DNA from: an uncultured Oscillibacter sp.
GTDB taxonomy: Bacteria > Bacillota_A > Clostridia > Oscillospirales > Oscillospiraceae
Length of the DNA: 21,218 nucleotides
Assembly (NCBI GenBank): GCA_948902155.1
Contig: CAQVQZ010000013.1
Location: 1 to 21,218 of the forward strand
Direction: 5' to 3'
This document shows positions 1 to 6,197 of this stretch, piece after piece. The translations under genes were made by a program, and so were the position numbers. Position 1 is the stretch's first letter. Each line of letters starts with the position of its first letter. A model generated the notes under the pieces. It was not told where the DNA came from, made no database searches, and saw only the letters and a program-made list of their open reading frames with translations.

Positions 1-545
1 TTTTTTCTCGCGCCTGCTTGTACTCTGGATACCGCTTTTTGTTCTCCGCCTGCAACATGGCATACTCCTGTTTCAGCGATTGCATGGACGGCAGTTTCTT
101 CAAACCGAGGGAATCAAAGTACCGCTTCGCCGCTTGACAGGCCGTGATTTCACTGCTATGCTGTTCATAAAATTTCTCCCTTTTCCTGCCCGTCAATTTC
201 CGGTACTGCGCGAAAATTTCCCGTGTTTTACCGTAAGCGCCGATGTGCTTTTGCAGTTCGGAAATGTCTTTCATTCTCTCACGGTTGGCTTTTATCCGTT
301 CTGATAAATCGTGGAATTTCTGCGCTGCTGCATCACGGGCTTTCTCCAATTCTCCAAGATCGGTCAGCCCGTTTTCCTGCAAGTAGATGAGCGTTTTTGC
401 CATCTCTTTAAGATTGAAAGTTTTCGCCCAGCGTTCATATCCTTTGCCCTTTCTTCGGCCATCTTGGCCTGAATGTCAATGAGCAAACTGGGCCTGAACT
501 GTACCGCAGCTTTCGCTTTGGGAACAATGATCCGCTTGCCGGAAA
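1..545 (-). pseudogene. Relaxase (MobA/VirD2-like) C-terminal remnant, frameshifted and cut by the window edge
   Basis: Read on the minus strand, two frames together give the C-terminal part of a mobilization relaxase of the kind found on clostridial integrative and conjugative elements. The upstream frame includes ISGKR and SLLIDIQAKMAEE. The downstream frame begins GYERWAKTFNLKEMAKTL and continues through a charged helical stretch ending KRYPEYKQAREK at the window edge. The switch of frame lies near positions 446-453 and fits loss of one base. Relaxases of this type nick the transfer origin; the catalytic N-terminal domain is absent here. The piece stops abruptly near 545, where an oppositely oriented relaxase piece begins. 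Identification rests on remembered family sequence, without a search. The frameshift and the broken order make a functional protein very unlikely. More of the element may lie to the left of the window. Confidence 0.75.
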
Positions 546-546
546 T

Positions 547-708
547 ATGCTGTGCCTTGAAAATGGGCTGTCGGTGATTGCGGAACCGAAGCCCAGCCGA
601 GGCAGCTACGGCACATGGCTGGGAGAGGATAAACCACCTACCCTCCGGGGACAGTTGGAGCAGATCATCGACACCGCCCTCGGTCAAGACTGCCGAAGAT
701 TTTTTGCT
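547..708 (+). pseudogene. Internal relaxase fragment, inverted relative to the adjacent C-terminal remnant
   Basis: The plus strand encodes about 54 residues that resemble the region just after the catalytic domain of clostridial relaxases. Visible parts are ENGLSVIAEPKPSRGSYG, TWLGEDKPPTLRGQ and LEQIIDTALGQD. In an intact relaxase this stretch lies on the same strand as, and upstream of, the ISGKR...SLLIDIQAK region, which here is on the minus strand at 1-545. Family resemblance fades after about 700, roughly 40 bases before the anti-sigma stop codon at 743. There is no ribosome site, no catalytic tyrosine and no histidine triad. I read it as a rearranged scrap of the same gene. The exact ends are uncertain by some tens of bases. 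Confidence 0.65.
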
Positions 709-742
709 CCCATTTCGCCATACCGGAAACCGTTTTTCCCCC

Positions 743-1585
743 TCACGCAATCGGGAACTCCGGCGACCCCGCCGCGCCGGCGGCGATGGCGTACTCCGGG
801 AAGCAGACCACCACCACGCCGTCCTCCCGGACATAGAACCCGGTGGACTCGTCCACAGTGGTAAATCCGCCCTCTTCCGGCGGGAAGAAATAGGTGAAGC
901 CCTCGTCGTCCACGCTCTCGTCGATCTGCTTTTGAATCGCGCGGTTGCACACGTCCACCCAGTCCTCCCCCAGGAAGTCCCGGATGGTCAGGTCCCGGCC
1001 CTCAGCCAGGTCCAGGTTGTAATAATACCGCTCCTCGTAAGAGGCGACCCAGCCCTCGGCAAAGGTAACCACAAAGGAGACCCGGCTGTCGCTCTGGCTC
1101 TTGATGTCGTAGTCGACAATGACCTCCATCTCCCGGCCGCCCCACTCCTCTTCCGTGCCGCCGGTGGCGAAAAACGCATCCCGGTACTCGTCCCAGTCCC
1201 GCCGGGCCTTGAGCATGAGCCGCTGGACCCGGTTCTGGATGGCGTCGTTGACAGCCTGGGCCAGGCCGCTCCCGGCCTCCACCTTGGGCACGGACACGTT
1301 GTAGTGGATGCCGTCGTTGGTTTCGTCGTACTGCACAACGGTCAGCACCTGGAACAGCCCGCCCAGCACAGGCACGTTGGCGGCGGCTTTGGCAAAGGTG
1401 GGCGACAGGTTCAGCCCCGCCACCAGGAGGACAAAACAGGCCGCGGTGGTCATCCACCGGCGGAGGGTCCGGTGGGTCCGGCGCCGGGCACGGCCCTGGC
1501 GGACGCCCTCCTTGACCCGCTCCGACAATTCGTCGGGGATGGGGATCGCGTCAAATTCCGCTTTGGCGTTTTCAAAGTTTTTCAT
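743..1585 (-). CDS. RsiV-like membrane anti-sigma factor (DUF4179/DUF3298 type)
   Basis: This 280-residue protein probably holds the ECF sigma factor encoded just upstream at the membrane until an extracellular signal triggers its proteolysis. A cytoplasmic N-terminal part of about 43 residues is rich in arginine before the membrane (RRRTHRTLRRW). One transmembrane helix spans about 44-61, followed by AKAAANVPVLGGLFQV, as in DUF4179 proteins. The extracytoplasmic part ends in a DUF3298-like region (YYNLDLAEGRDLTIRDFLG, then FPEYAIAAGAAG near the C-terminus). RsiV of Bacillus subtilis has this arrangement and is a lysozyme receptor; whether this protein senses lysozyme is inference. Its ATG overlaps the sigma stop codon in an ATGA, so translation is coupled. 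The 3' end is 35-40 bases from relaxase debris, and I see no terminator there. Confidence 0.82.
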   Translation of the reverse strand: MKNFENAKAEFDAIPIPDELSERVKEGVRQGRARRRTHRTLRRWMTTAACFVLLVAGLNLSPTFAKAAANVPVLGGLFQVLTVVQYDETNDGIHYNVSVPKVEAGSGLAQAVNDAIQNRVQRLMLKARRDWDEYRDAFFATGGTEEEWGGREMEVIVDYDIKSQSDSRVSFVVTFAEGWVASYEERYYYNLDLAEGRDLTIRDFLGEDWVDVCNRAIQKQIDESVDDEGFTYFFPPEEGGFTTVDESTGFYVREDGVVVVCFPEYAIAAGAAGSPEFPIA

Positions 1586-2061
1586 GAAATATCCGCTCCT
1601 TCCATAGCGATTCGCAGCCGTTTCAGGCCGGTGTACAGGCGAGTTTTTACCGTGTTCACATTCTGTCCCGTGACCTCGCCGATCTCCTTCAGGGACAGCT
1701 CCTCGTAAAACCGCAGCTTGATGACCAGCGCCAATTCCGGAGGCAGGGCGTCCACCCGCTGGGCCAGGGTCCCGTCGTCGGGCTCCGGGTCCTCCTGGGC
1801 GGGCTCTTCGTTCTCCGGAAAGGGGACGGTCCGGCTCCGCTGGCGGAGGAGGTCGCCGCAGGCGTTCACGAGAATCCGGTAGCACCAGGCCCGCACGGCC
1901 CCGACGTCCCGCAGGCTGTCCTGCCGTTCCAGCGCCCGGCAGACGGCGGTCTGCACCGCGTCCAGCGCTTCGTCCCGGTTTTTCAGGGTGCTGTAGGCCA
2001 GGCGGTAAAACCGGGTCTGCTCGCCGATGAGAAACTGGATCAGGGTCTCTTCCTTCGTCAC
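1582..2061 (-). CDS. ECF RNA polymerase sigma factor (SigV-like)
   Basis: This 159-residue protein is an extracytoplasmic-function sigma factor that directs RNA polymerase to stress promoters when freed from its anti-sigma factor. Region 2 is at about 11-77 (FYRLAYSTLKNRDEALDAVQ, then RAWCYRILVNACGDLLR). An acidic linker with many Glu, Asp and Pro residues follows. Region 4 is at about 100-155, with LSLKEIGEVTGQNVNTVKTR as its helix-turn-helix. I chose the GTG at 2059-2061 because an AAAGGAG ribosome site lies about 8 bases upstream; the longer open frame upstream has no such site and a low-complexity sequence. Length suits the family. It shares an ATGA overlap with the anti-sigma gene. The promoter at 2140-2170 resembles SigV-type promoters, suggesting autoregulation. 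Confidence 0.9.
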   Translation of the reverse strand: MTKEETLIQFLIGEQTRFYRLAYSTLKNRDEALDAVQTAVCRALERQDSLRDVGAVRAWCYRILVNACGDLLRQRSRTVPFPENEEPAQEDPEPDDGTLAQRVDALPPELALVIKLRFYEELSLKEIGEVTGQNVNTVKTRLYTGLKRLRIAMEGADIS

Positions 2062-2139
2062 ATCGATGCTCCTTTCTTCCGGCCCCGGCGGGGCCCGGAA
2101 AATTCGCCGTCCCCCATCGCGGCGGGCCGGTGTTCGTAG

Positions 2140-2170
2140 AATAGACGGAGAAGCGGGGTGAAAAGTTTGC
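2140..2170 (-). promoter_or_regulatory. Putative ECF-type promoter of the sigma/anti-sigma operon
   Basis: On the minus strand GCAAAC (2170-2165) is followed after 17 bases by CGTCTATT (2147-2140). The SigV promoter of Bacillus subtilis has an AAAC -35 core and a CGTC -10 core about 16 bases apart, so spacing and cores fit, taking the -35 as CAAACT or GCAAAC. It lies about 80 bases before the GTG start. Autoregulation is common in this sigma group and is inferred here. Confidence 0.55.
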
Positions 2171-2216
2171 GCTGGGGAGAAAATTTTTATGAAAGTTTTT
2201 GGGATGCTATAGGAGA

Positions 2217-2244
2217 AAGGCCCGGCGCTTCCGCGCCGGGCCTT
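2217..2244 (-). terminator. Intrinsic terminator after the MerR gene
   Basis: A perfect 12-bp stem (AAGGCCCGGCGC and its complement) with a TTCC loop begins 5 bases past the MerR stop codon. On the minus strand it is followed by CTTT-like sequence with only a short T run, so strength is moderate. Confidence 0.7.
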
Positions 2245-2248
2245 GTCC

Positions 2249-3007
2249 TCACTCCGTATAAGCCCGGATGGCGTCCCGCAGGAACGCGGCGCAGCCGGGG
2301 ACCTCCCGGTCATAGTAAGCCGTAAACCGCGCGTCCGCCGTGTACAGCTCCCCCAGCCCCCGATGGGCCTGGGGCGTGTACGCTTCCCAGCTGTAGGACA
2401 GCCAGCGGCGGTGCAGCCCGGCGATGTGCCGCCCTTCCTCCCCTGCCGGGTCCGCCTTTGTCCGGACGGCGGCGGCCAGGGCGGTCTGAATCTCGTCCCC
2501 CAGGGCCTTCCACTGGGCGTACTCCGTTTCGCTCAGGGACAGCACGTTGGCGTTGGCCCGGTCCACAACCGCGTCTCCGTATTTTTCCCGAATTTCCTTG
2601 CCGTACTGCTTTTCGTTGGCCTCCACGGCCCGGCGCTTGAACGCCTCGAATTTCTCCTTGTCGGACATTTTTGCTCCTCCTTTTGCCTCGTCGATGGTCT
2701 TTTGTACCGTCAGGATGAGGGCGTCCAGCCGCTGCCGCCGGGACTCCAGCTCCGCCAGGTGGCTCTGCAGCGCCGCCAGGCGGTCGAAGTCCGGAGCGTC
2801 CACCAGCGCCCGGATAGCGTCCAGTTCCAGGCCCAGCTCCCGGTAAAACAGGATGGCCTGGAGCCGGTCCACCTCCCCGGGGCCATAGAGGCGGTAACCC
2901 GCTTCCGTGAGCCGCCGGGGTTTCAGCAGGCCCTTTTGGTCGTACCAGCGCAAAGTCCGGGGCGTGACCCCGGCCAGTTCCGCCAGGGCTTTTATGGTGT
3001 ATTCCAT
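2249..3007 (-). CDS. MerR-family regulator with TipAS drug-binding domain
   Basis: This 252-residue protein is a MerR-type activator fused to a TipAS domain, the architecture of TipAL and of Bacillus subtilis Mta. The winged helix-turn-helix is at about 1-70 (YTIKALAELAGVTPRTLRWY, then GYRLYGPGEVDRLQAI). A dimerisation coiled coil spans about 75-110. A TipAS-like C-terminal domain from about 125 contains W-rich stretches (EYAQWKALGDEI and RRWLSYSWEAYTP). TipAS domains bind thiopeptides or other hydrophobic ligands, and such regulators usually activate their own gene and sometimes an exporter; no exporter is next to it. An AGGAGG site precedes the ATG. A dyad in its 19-bp promoter spacer is the likely binding site. 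The ligand is unknown. Confidence 0.88.
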   Translation of the reverse strand: MEYTIKALAELAGVTPRTLRWYDQKGLLKPRRLTEAGYRLYGPGEVDRLQAILFYRELGLELDAIRALVDAPDFDRLAALQSHLAELESRRQRLDALILTVQKTIDEAKGGAKMSDKEKFEAFKRRAVEANEKQYGKEIREKYGDAVVDRANANVLSLSETEYAQWKALGDEIQTALAAAVRTKADPAGEEGRHIAGLHRRWLSYSWEAYTPQAHRGLGELYTADARFTAYYDREVPGCAAFLRDAIRAYTE

Positions 3008-3031
3008 TGCGTCATCCCTCCTGACGAGTCC

Positions 3032-3062
3032 ATCATAAAGCCTGACGTTACGAGAAGGTCAA
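3032..3062 (-). promoter_or_regulatory. MerR-type promoter with operator in a 19-bp spacer
   Basis: On the minus strand TTGACC (3062-3057) and TATGAT (3037-3032) are separated by 19 bases, the over-long spacing typical of MerR-activated promoters. The symmetric dyad TGAC-N-TT-N5-AA-N-GTCA (3043-3061) overlaps the -35 and fills most of the spacer. Autoregulation by the downstream MerR protein is the natural reading. Confidence 0.75.
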
Positions 3063-3092
3063 GGGGTTTTTCAAAAATTTTTTCAAACCGGA

Positions 3093-3121
3093 TTGCCTTT
3101 CGTCCCGCGCCGGGGTATCAT
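3093..3121 (+). promoter_or_regulatory. Promoter of the macrodomain gene
   Basis: TTGCCT at 3093-3098 and TATCAT at 3116-3121 are 17 bases apart and lie about 30 bases before the macrodomain start codon. The match to the housekeeping consensus is moderate. Confidence 0.5.
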
Positions 3122-3152
3122 AAAACAAACAGCAGATTGGGAGGAGTTCTCT

Positions 3153-3692
3153 ATGGACCGTTTTTCCATCCTCGTGGGCGACATCACCCACTCCGACGCC
3201 CAAGCCATTGTCAACGCCGCCAACACCACCCTCTTAGGCGGCAGCGGCGTGGACGGGGCCATCCACCGCGCCGCCGGGCCGGAGCTGCTGGCGGAGTGCC
3301 GGACCCTGGGGGGCTGCGAGACCGGGCAGGCCAAGCTGACCAAGGGCTACCGGCTCCCCGCGCAGTACGTGCTCCACACCCCCGGCCCCATCTGGCGGGG
3401 CGGGAACGCCGGAGAGGCGGCGGCCCTGGCCTCCTGCTACCGCTCCTGCCTGACCCTGGCGGAGTCCCACGGCATCGAGAGCGTGGATTTCCCGTCCATC
3501 TCCACCGGGGTCTACGGCTATCCCATGGCCCAGGCGGCGGGCGTGGCCCTGAAGGCCATCATGGACTTCCTGCGGGAGCACGACCTGCCCCGGCAGGTGC
3601 GGATGGTCTGCCACACGGAGCAGGCCGCGCAGATTTACCGGCAGACCTATAACATGTGGTACGCGGGGAATAAGGCGGAACGGCTTTCATAA
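3153..3692 (+). CDS. Macrodomain O-acetyl-ADP-ribose deacetylase (YmdB/MacroD type)
   Basis: This 179-residue protein is a stand-alone macrodomain. Such enzymes hydrolyse O-acetyl-ADP-ribose or remove ADP-ribose from acidic residues in the cytoplasm. Hallmarks are [20 protein letters not shown] near the N-terminus, [17 protein letters not shown] next (the catalytic loop with Asn and Asp), a [17 protein letters not shown] segment, and the phosphate-binding [10 protein letters not shown] loop. Its length fits the family. The ATG at 3153 was chosen because GGGAGGAG lies about 7 bases upstream; the in-frame ATG at 3093 falls inside the promoter. It is divergent from the MerR gene and followed by a strong terminator, so it is probably monocistronic. 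The physiological substrate cannot be told from sequence. Confidence 0.9.
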   Translation: MDRFSILVGDITHSDAQAIVNAANTTLLGGSGVDGAIHRAAGPELLAECRTLGGCETGQAKLTKGYRLPAQYVLHTPGPIWRGGNAGEAAALASCYRSCLTLAESHGIESVDFPSISTGVYGYPMAQAAGVALKAIMDFLREHDLPRQVRMVCHTEQAAQIYRQTYNMWYAGNKAERLS

Positions 3693-3695
3693 GGA

Positions 3696-3736
3696 GAACG
3701 CCGGAGGCACTCAAGCCCTCCCGGCGTTCCTTTTTT
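3696..3736 (+). terminator. Intrinsic terminator after the macrodomain gene
   Basis: The stem GAACGCCGG (3696-3704) pairs with CCGGCGTTC (3721-3729) and is followed by CTTTTTTG. It lies just after the macrodomain stop and overlaps the 3' end of the convergent acyltransferase gene, so its right arm is coding for that gene. Confidence 0.8.
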
Positions 3737-4727
3737 GCGCGGACTTCCGAATCCCCGCCTCCGCCTTCCCAATCGCCCAATGCAGCGCAAGCCCCGCAGC
3801 AAGATTCACGGCATAGGCCGCGAAATAGAACCGCGCCGGATGGGGATACCCATTCGGGTACTCCCGCGTGAGAATGACATTGATGAGATAGATTTCCAGA
3901 CTCGCCCTCCCCAGCGCCGCCAGGGGCTTCCGGAACCACCCGGCGCGGCCCAGCAGCCACGCCAGCAGCAGGGAGAGCTGGAAAACCGCCAGCGCGAACA
4001 AAAAGCACGGGGCCACATACAGCCTCCCGGCCCGCACGCCCCAGGTCAGGCCCACGGCAAGCGCCGCCAGCCCGGCCCACAGCGCCGGGCAGGGGAGAGG
4101 CCGCTCGTAATAAAGGAGATACCCGATGAACATCCCCACCAAAAAGGCCGGGAGCCGGAACACAAAATCCCGCGTATACAGAAATCCCCCGACAATCGAC
4201 AGCCGGTAAATCCCATACGAAACCGGAAAGGCCAGCAACGCCAGCCCCATCGGATGCCCTGCGCGCCGCAAAAGCCACATCCAGCCGGGAGCCAGCAGGT
4301 AAAACGCCAGCAGGGCCGACACATACCAGTTGAAGCTGTCGGGAATCTGAAACCAGTAGTGAAGCCCCGTCAGGTTCCAGAGCAGCGTGGAGAAGGGAAT
4401 CCGCCCCTGCAAAACCAGCCAGAGGCTGTAACAGCCGGCGATCAGGCAGTAAGCCGGAAATATCCGGGCGATTCGGGTGCCCAGAAATTCCCGCAGGGGC
4501 CTGCCGTCCCGCCGGAGCAGGGAGACGGCCAGCCCCAGCCCGGAGAGGAAGATAAAAACGTCCACGCCCAAGTATCCGTATTCCTTGAACTTGTCCAGCA
4601 CGGGGTTGTAAAAGTGGAAGTTGTAGGCGTGGAACAGCATGATGCACAGCGTAGCCAACCCCATCAGCTCCGCCCGGCAGGCGCTCAGCGGGGCGCAGGA
4701 AACGGAAAGCGGTCCCTTGGTGTTCAT
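3711..4727 (-). CDS. Membrane acyltransferase, acyltransferase-3 family
   Basis: This 338-residue integral membrane protein has about ten hydrophobic segments and belongs to the family that transfers acyl groups, usually acetyl, onto cell-surface sugars. The catalytic-type histidine is visible in ATLCIMLFHAYNFHF (His33). The conserved arginine motif follows the second segment in LGTRIARIFPAYC, after FIFLSGLGLAVSLLRR. It has no C-terminal SGNH esterase-like domain, unlike OatA. Its ATG overlaps the stop codon of the YigZ-family gene in an ATGA, so it probably depends on translational coupling. The acceptor is unknown; peptidoglycan, teichoic acid or exopolysaccharide are all possible. SigV controls oatA in some Firmicutes, but nothing in the sequence links this gene to the sigma factor at 1582-2061. 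Confidence 0.85.
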   Translation of the reverse strand: MNTKGPLSVSCAPLSACRAELMGLATLCIMLFHAYNFHFYNPVLDKFKEYGYLGVDVFIFLSGLGLAVSLLRRDGRPLREFLGTRIARIFPAYCLIAGCYSLWLVLQGRIPFSTLLWNLTGLHYWFQIPDSFNWYVSALLAFYLLAPGWMWLLRRAGHPMGLALLAFPVSYGIYRLSIVGGFLYTRDFVFRLPAFLVGMFIGYLLYYERPLPCPALWAGLAALAVGLTWGVRAGRLYVAPCFLFALAVFQLSLLLAWLLGRAGWFRKPLAALGRASLEIYLINVILTREYPNGYPHPARFYFAAYAVNLAAGLALHWAIGKAEAGIRKSAQKRNAGRA

Positions 4728-5359
4728 AGCGCCTCCCTCGGTCCGGGCAGGTATTCCTCCCCGGCGGAAACCATAGCCAGCTGCCCGGCGGAAAGCTCCG
4801 TCAGGCGGGCCGCGAAGGCCGCCGCCCCCTCGGGGGAAAAGGCCGTGTGCAGCACGATCTCCGCGCCGTAATCCGCCCCCCGGAGCACCCCGCCCTGGGC
4901 GGCGATCTCCAGCTTCAGCCGCTCAAAAAGCGGGTAAGTACAGGGCACGTCCCACAGGGTCCACAGGCTGACCAGCGCGGCGCCCGCAGCCTCCAGACCG
5001 TCCCTGGCCCCCCGGCCATAGGCCCTGGTCAGCCCCCCGGCCCCCAGGAGCACGCCGCCGAAATACCGGGTGACGACACAGCAGACGTTGGTGACCTCCT
5101 GGCGCTGGAAGACGTTGAGCATGGGCTGTCCGGCGGTGCCCTGAGGCTCGCCGTCGTCGGAGTAACGGACAATCCCGCCGTCGTGGAGGAGGTAGCACCA
5201 GCAATGGTGCCGGGCGTCGTAATGGCGTTTGCGGACCTCCTCGATCTTAGACCGGGCCTCGGCTTCCGACTCGACCCGGAAGAGGTTCGTAATAAAGCGG
5301 GAACGCTTTTCCGTAAATTCGGTCTCGGCGTCCTGGAAGGGAATGCGGTAGCCGGACAT
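4724..5359 (-). CDS. yigZ: YigZ/IMPACT-family protein
   Basis: This 211-residue protein belongs to the UPF0029/IMPACT family, which includes Escherichia coli YigZ and Bacillus YvyE. Signature stretches are EFTEKRSRFITNLFRV near the N-terminus, the HHCWCYLL segment, SDDGEPQGTAGQPML, and VVTRYFGGVLLGAGGLTRAY. The C-terminal ~70 residues form the second, more variable domain. A role in translation control or peptide processing has been proposed for relatives, but the bacterial function is not settled. The ATG at 5357-5359 follows AGAGGTG on the minus strand; longer in-frame reading runs into intergenic repeat sequence. It is the first gene of a two-gene unit with the acyltransferase, with a four-base overlap. 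Confidence 0.9.
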   Translation of the reverse strand: MSGYRIPFQDAETEFTEKRSRFITNLFRVESEAEARSKIEEVRKRHYDARHHCWCYLLHDGGIVRYSDDGEPQGTAGQPMLNVFQRQEVTNVCCVVTRYFGGVLLGAGGLTRAYGRGARDGLEAAGAALVSLWTLWDVPCTYPLFERLKLEIAAQGGVLRGADYGAEIVLHTAFSPEGAAAFAARLTELSAGQLAMVSAGEEYLPGPREAL

Positions 5360-5448
5360 GGACAGCACCTCTTTCTGGTAGTGGGGAATCTTTTGGGGGG
5401 ATAGGGTTGGCGGGAGCCCGGCGAGATTTCTTCCCCCGAAGGTTCCGC

Positions 5449-5485
5449 CTATGTAGAAGCGGCTATCAGCCGCCCGCGCCTCCGC
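5449..5485. repeat. Degenerate copy of a palindromic GCGGCT-ATC-AGCCGC repeat
   Basis: TATGTAG, then GCGGCTATCAGCCGC, then CTCCGCAAGC matches the cleaner copy at 9271-9311 with several changes in the outer stem. It lies in the 311-base gap 5360-5670 between yigZ and the small repressor gene. That gap otherwise holds only the element at 5520-5673 and no gene I can support. Confidence 0.55.
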
Positions 5486-5519
5486 AAGCACCAGCCCGCA
5501 GGAAACCGCGTCCCCCCCT

Positions 5520-5673
5520 AAAAAGCCTCCTTTTGAAAGGAGGTGGCACGGCGAAGCCGTGACGGAGGATTGTTCTCCAGGCCATCGTTCTATACCAAGC
5601 CTGCAATTGAAGACCCCTGGGACAATCCCCACCCGCCTCCGGCGGGAGCCCCTTTCAAAAGGGGCCTTTTTTA
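5520..5673. repeat. Palindromic MITE-like element, copy A
   Basis: A 154-bp element with a left arm (5520-5573) containing the palindromes CCTCCTTTTGAAAGGAGG and CACGGCGAAGCCGTG, and a right arm (5620-5673) containing GCCTCCGGCGGG and GCCCCTTTCAAAAGGGGC. Both 54-nt arms are identical to those of copy B at 11019-11176, while the middles differ. The right end supplies the stop codon and a probable terminator hairpin for the small repressor gene. Confidence 0.85.
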
Positions 5674-5904
5674 GTCCTCGGTCGAGGGCGGCAGCATCTC
5701 CCGGACGTCGGTCCGGCCCGCCAGATAATCCAGGTTCACCTGGAAGTGGTCCGCCAGGGCGCAGAAGACCGGAAAGCTCGGAAGCCCCTCTTCAGACTCA
5801 ATCCTATAATAGTTCCGGGCGGTAATATCAATAGCCCTGGCAACCTTTTCCTGAGATTCTTTTCGCTCTTTGCGGAGTTCCTTTAATCTTTTTCCAATTT
5901 CCAT
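5671..5904 (-). CDS. Small Cro/C1-type HTH repressor
   Basis: This 77-residue protein is little more than one XRE-type DNA-binding domain: IGKRLKELRKERKESQEKVA, then AIDITARNYYRIESEEGLPS as helices 2-4, then ALADHFQVNLDYLAGRTDVR. I start at the ATG at 5902-5904, preceded by AAGAGGT; an upstream in-frame ATG at 5934 would add ten residues. It is divergent from the 72-residue gene at 5979, and the perfect dyad at 5946-5963 between them is a good candidate for its operator. The stop codon TAA falls inside the end of repeat copy A, so the last residues may have been fixed by the repeat insertion. Such proteins occur as phage-type repressors, antitoxins and plain regulators. Confidence 0.88.
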   Translation of the reverse strand: MEIGKRLKELRKERKESQEKVARAIDITARNYYRIESEEGLPSFPVFCALADHFQVNLDYLAGRTDVREMLPPSTED

Positions 5905-5913
5905 TGTAACCTC

Positions 5914-5942
5914 TTGACGACAGGCTAAAATCATGTTATTAT
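5914..5942 (+). promoter_or_regulatory. Promoter of the 72-residue gene
   Basis: TTGACG (5914-5919) and TATTAT (5937-5942) are separated by 17 bases, a good housekeeping-type match. Transcription would begin inside the dyad at 5946-5963, so a protein bound there would block it. Confidence 0.7.
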
Positions 5943-5945
5943 TGA

Positions 5946-5963
5946 CTAGAAACTTTATTCTAG
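5946..5963. promoter_or_regulatory. Candidate operator, CTAGAA-N6-TTCTAG
   Basis: A perfect 6+6 inverted repeat sits between two divergent genes, immediately downstream of the plus-strand -10 box. Size and spacing suit a dimeric XRE repressor such as the one encoded at 5671-5904. Binding is inferred. Confidence 0.6.
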
Positions 5964-5978
5964 AAAGGACGTGCTTTT

Positions 5979-6197
5979 ATGTCCGATTTCATGCTCTGGC
6001 TCTACGCCAACTACATCAAGCCCCAGCTGGGAACGCTCACCCGCGACAGCGATTACGCCCTGCGCATGGAACTCCTGCGAGGCCAGCTGGCCGACAACGG
6101 TCTGGAAGACCTGGACAAAGCCCTGGAATTCACCGCCATCCAAGCGTTCCTCCTGGGCCTCCGCACGGGGGAGGGCCTGGCCCTCAGCCGTCCATAA
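5979..6197 (+). CDS. Small protein of unknown function (72 residues)
   Basis: I do not recognise this family. The protein begins MSDFMLWLYANYIKP, has a leucine-rich amphipathic middle (RMELLRGQLADNGLEDLDKA) and ends FLLGLRTGEGLALSRP. It appears soluble and helical, with no clear membrane segment, no cysteines and no catalytic motif. A ribosome site AAAGGAC precedes the ATG at a normal distance, and a good promoter and dyad lie upstream, so expression is credible. It overlaps the 3' end of hflX by 14 bases, tail to tail. The divergent repressor gene suggests a regulated two-gene module. A phage-derived or stress-induced role is possible, but nothing in the sequence decides it. Confidence 0.75.
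   Translation: MSDFMLWLYANYIKPQLGTLTRDSDYALRMELLRGQLADNGLEDLDKALEFTAIQAFLLGLRTGEGLALSRP

Noticed and set aside
743..1885. Longer anti-sigma frame starting at 1885
   Set aside because: The upstream 100 codons overlap the sigma gene in another frame and are low-complexity. The ATG at 1585 overlaps the sigma stop, as is usual for coupled pairs.
5671..6197. Calling the HTH plus 72-residue pair a toxin-antitoxin system
   Set aside because: The genes are divergent instead of overlapping in one operon, and the 72-residue protein shows no toxin motif. The evidence supports only regulation.
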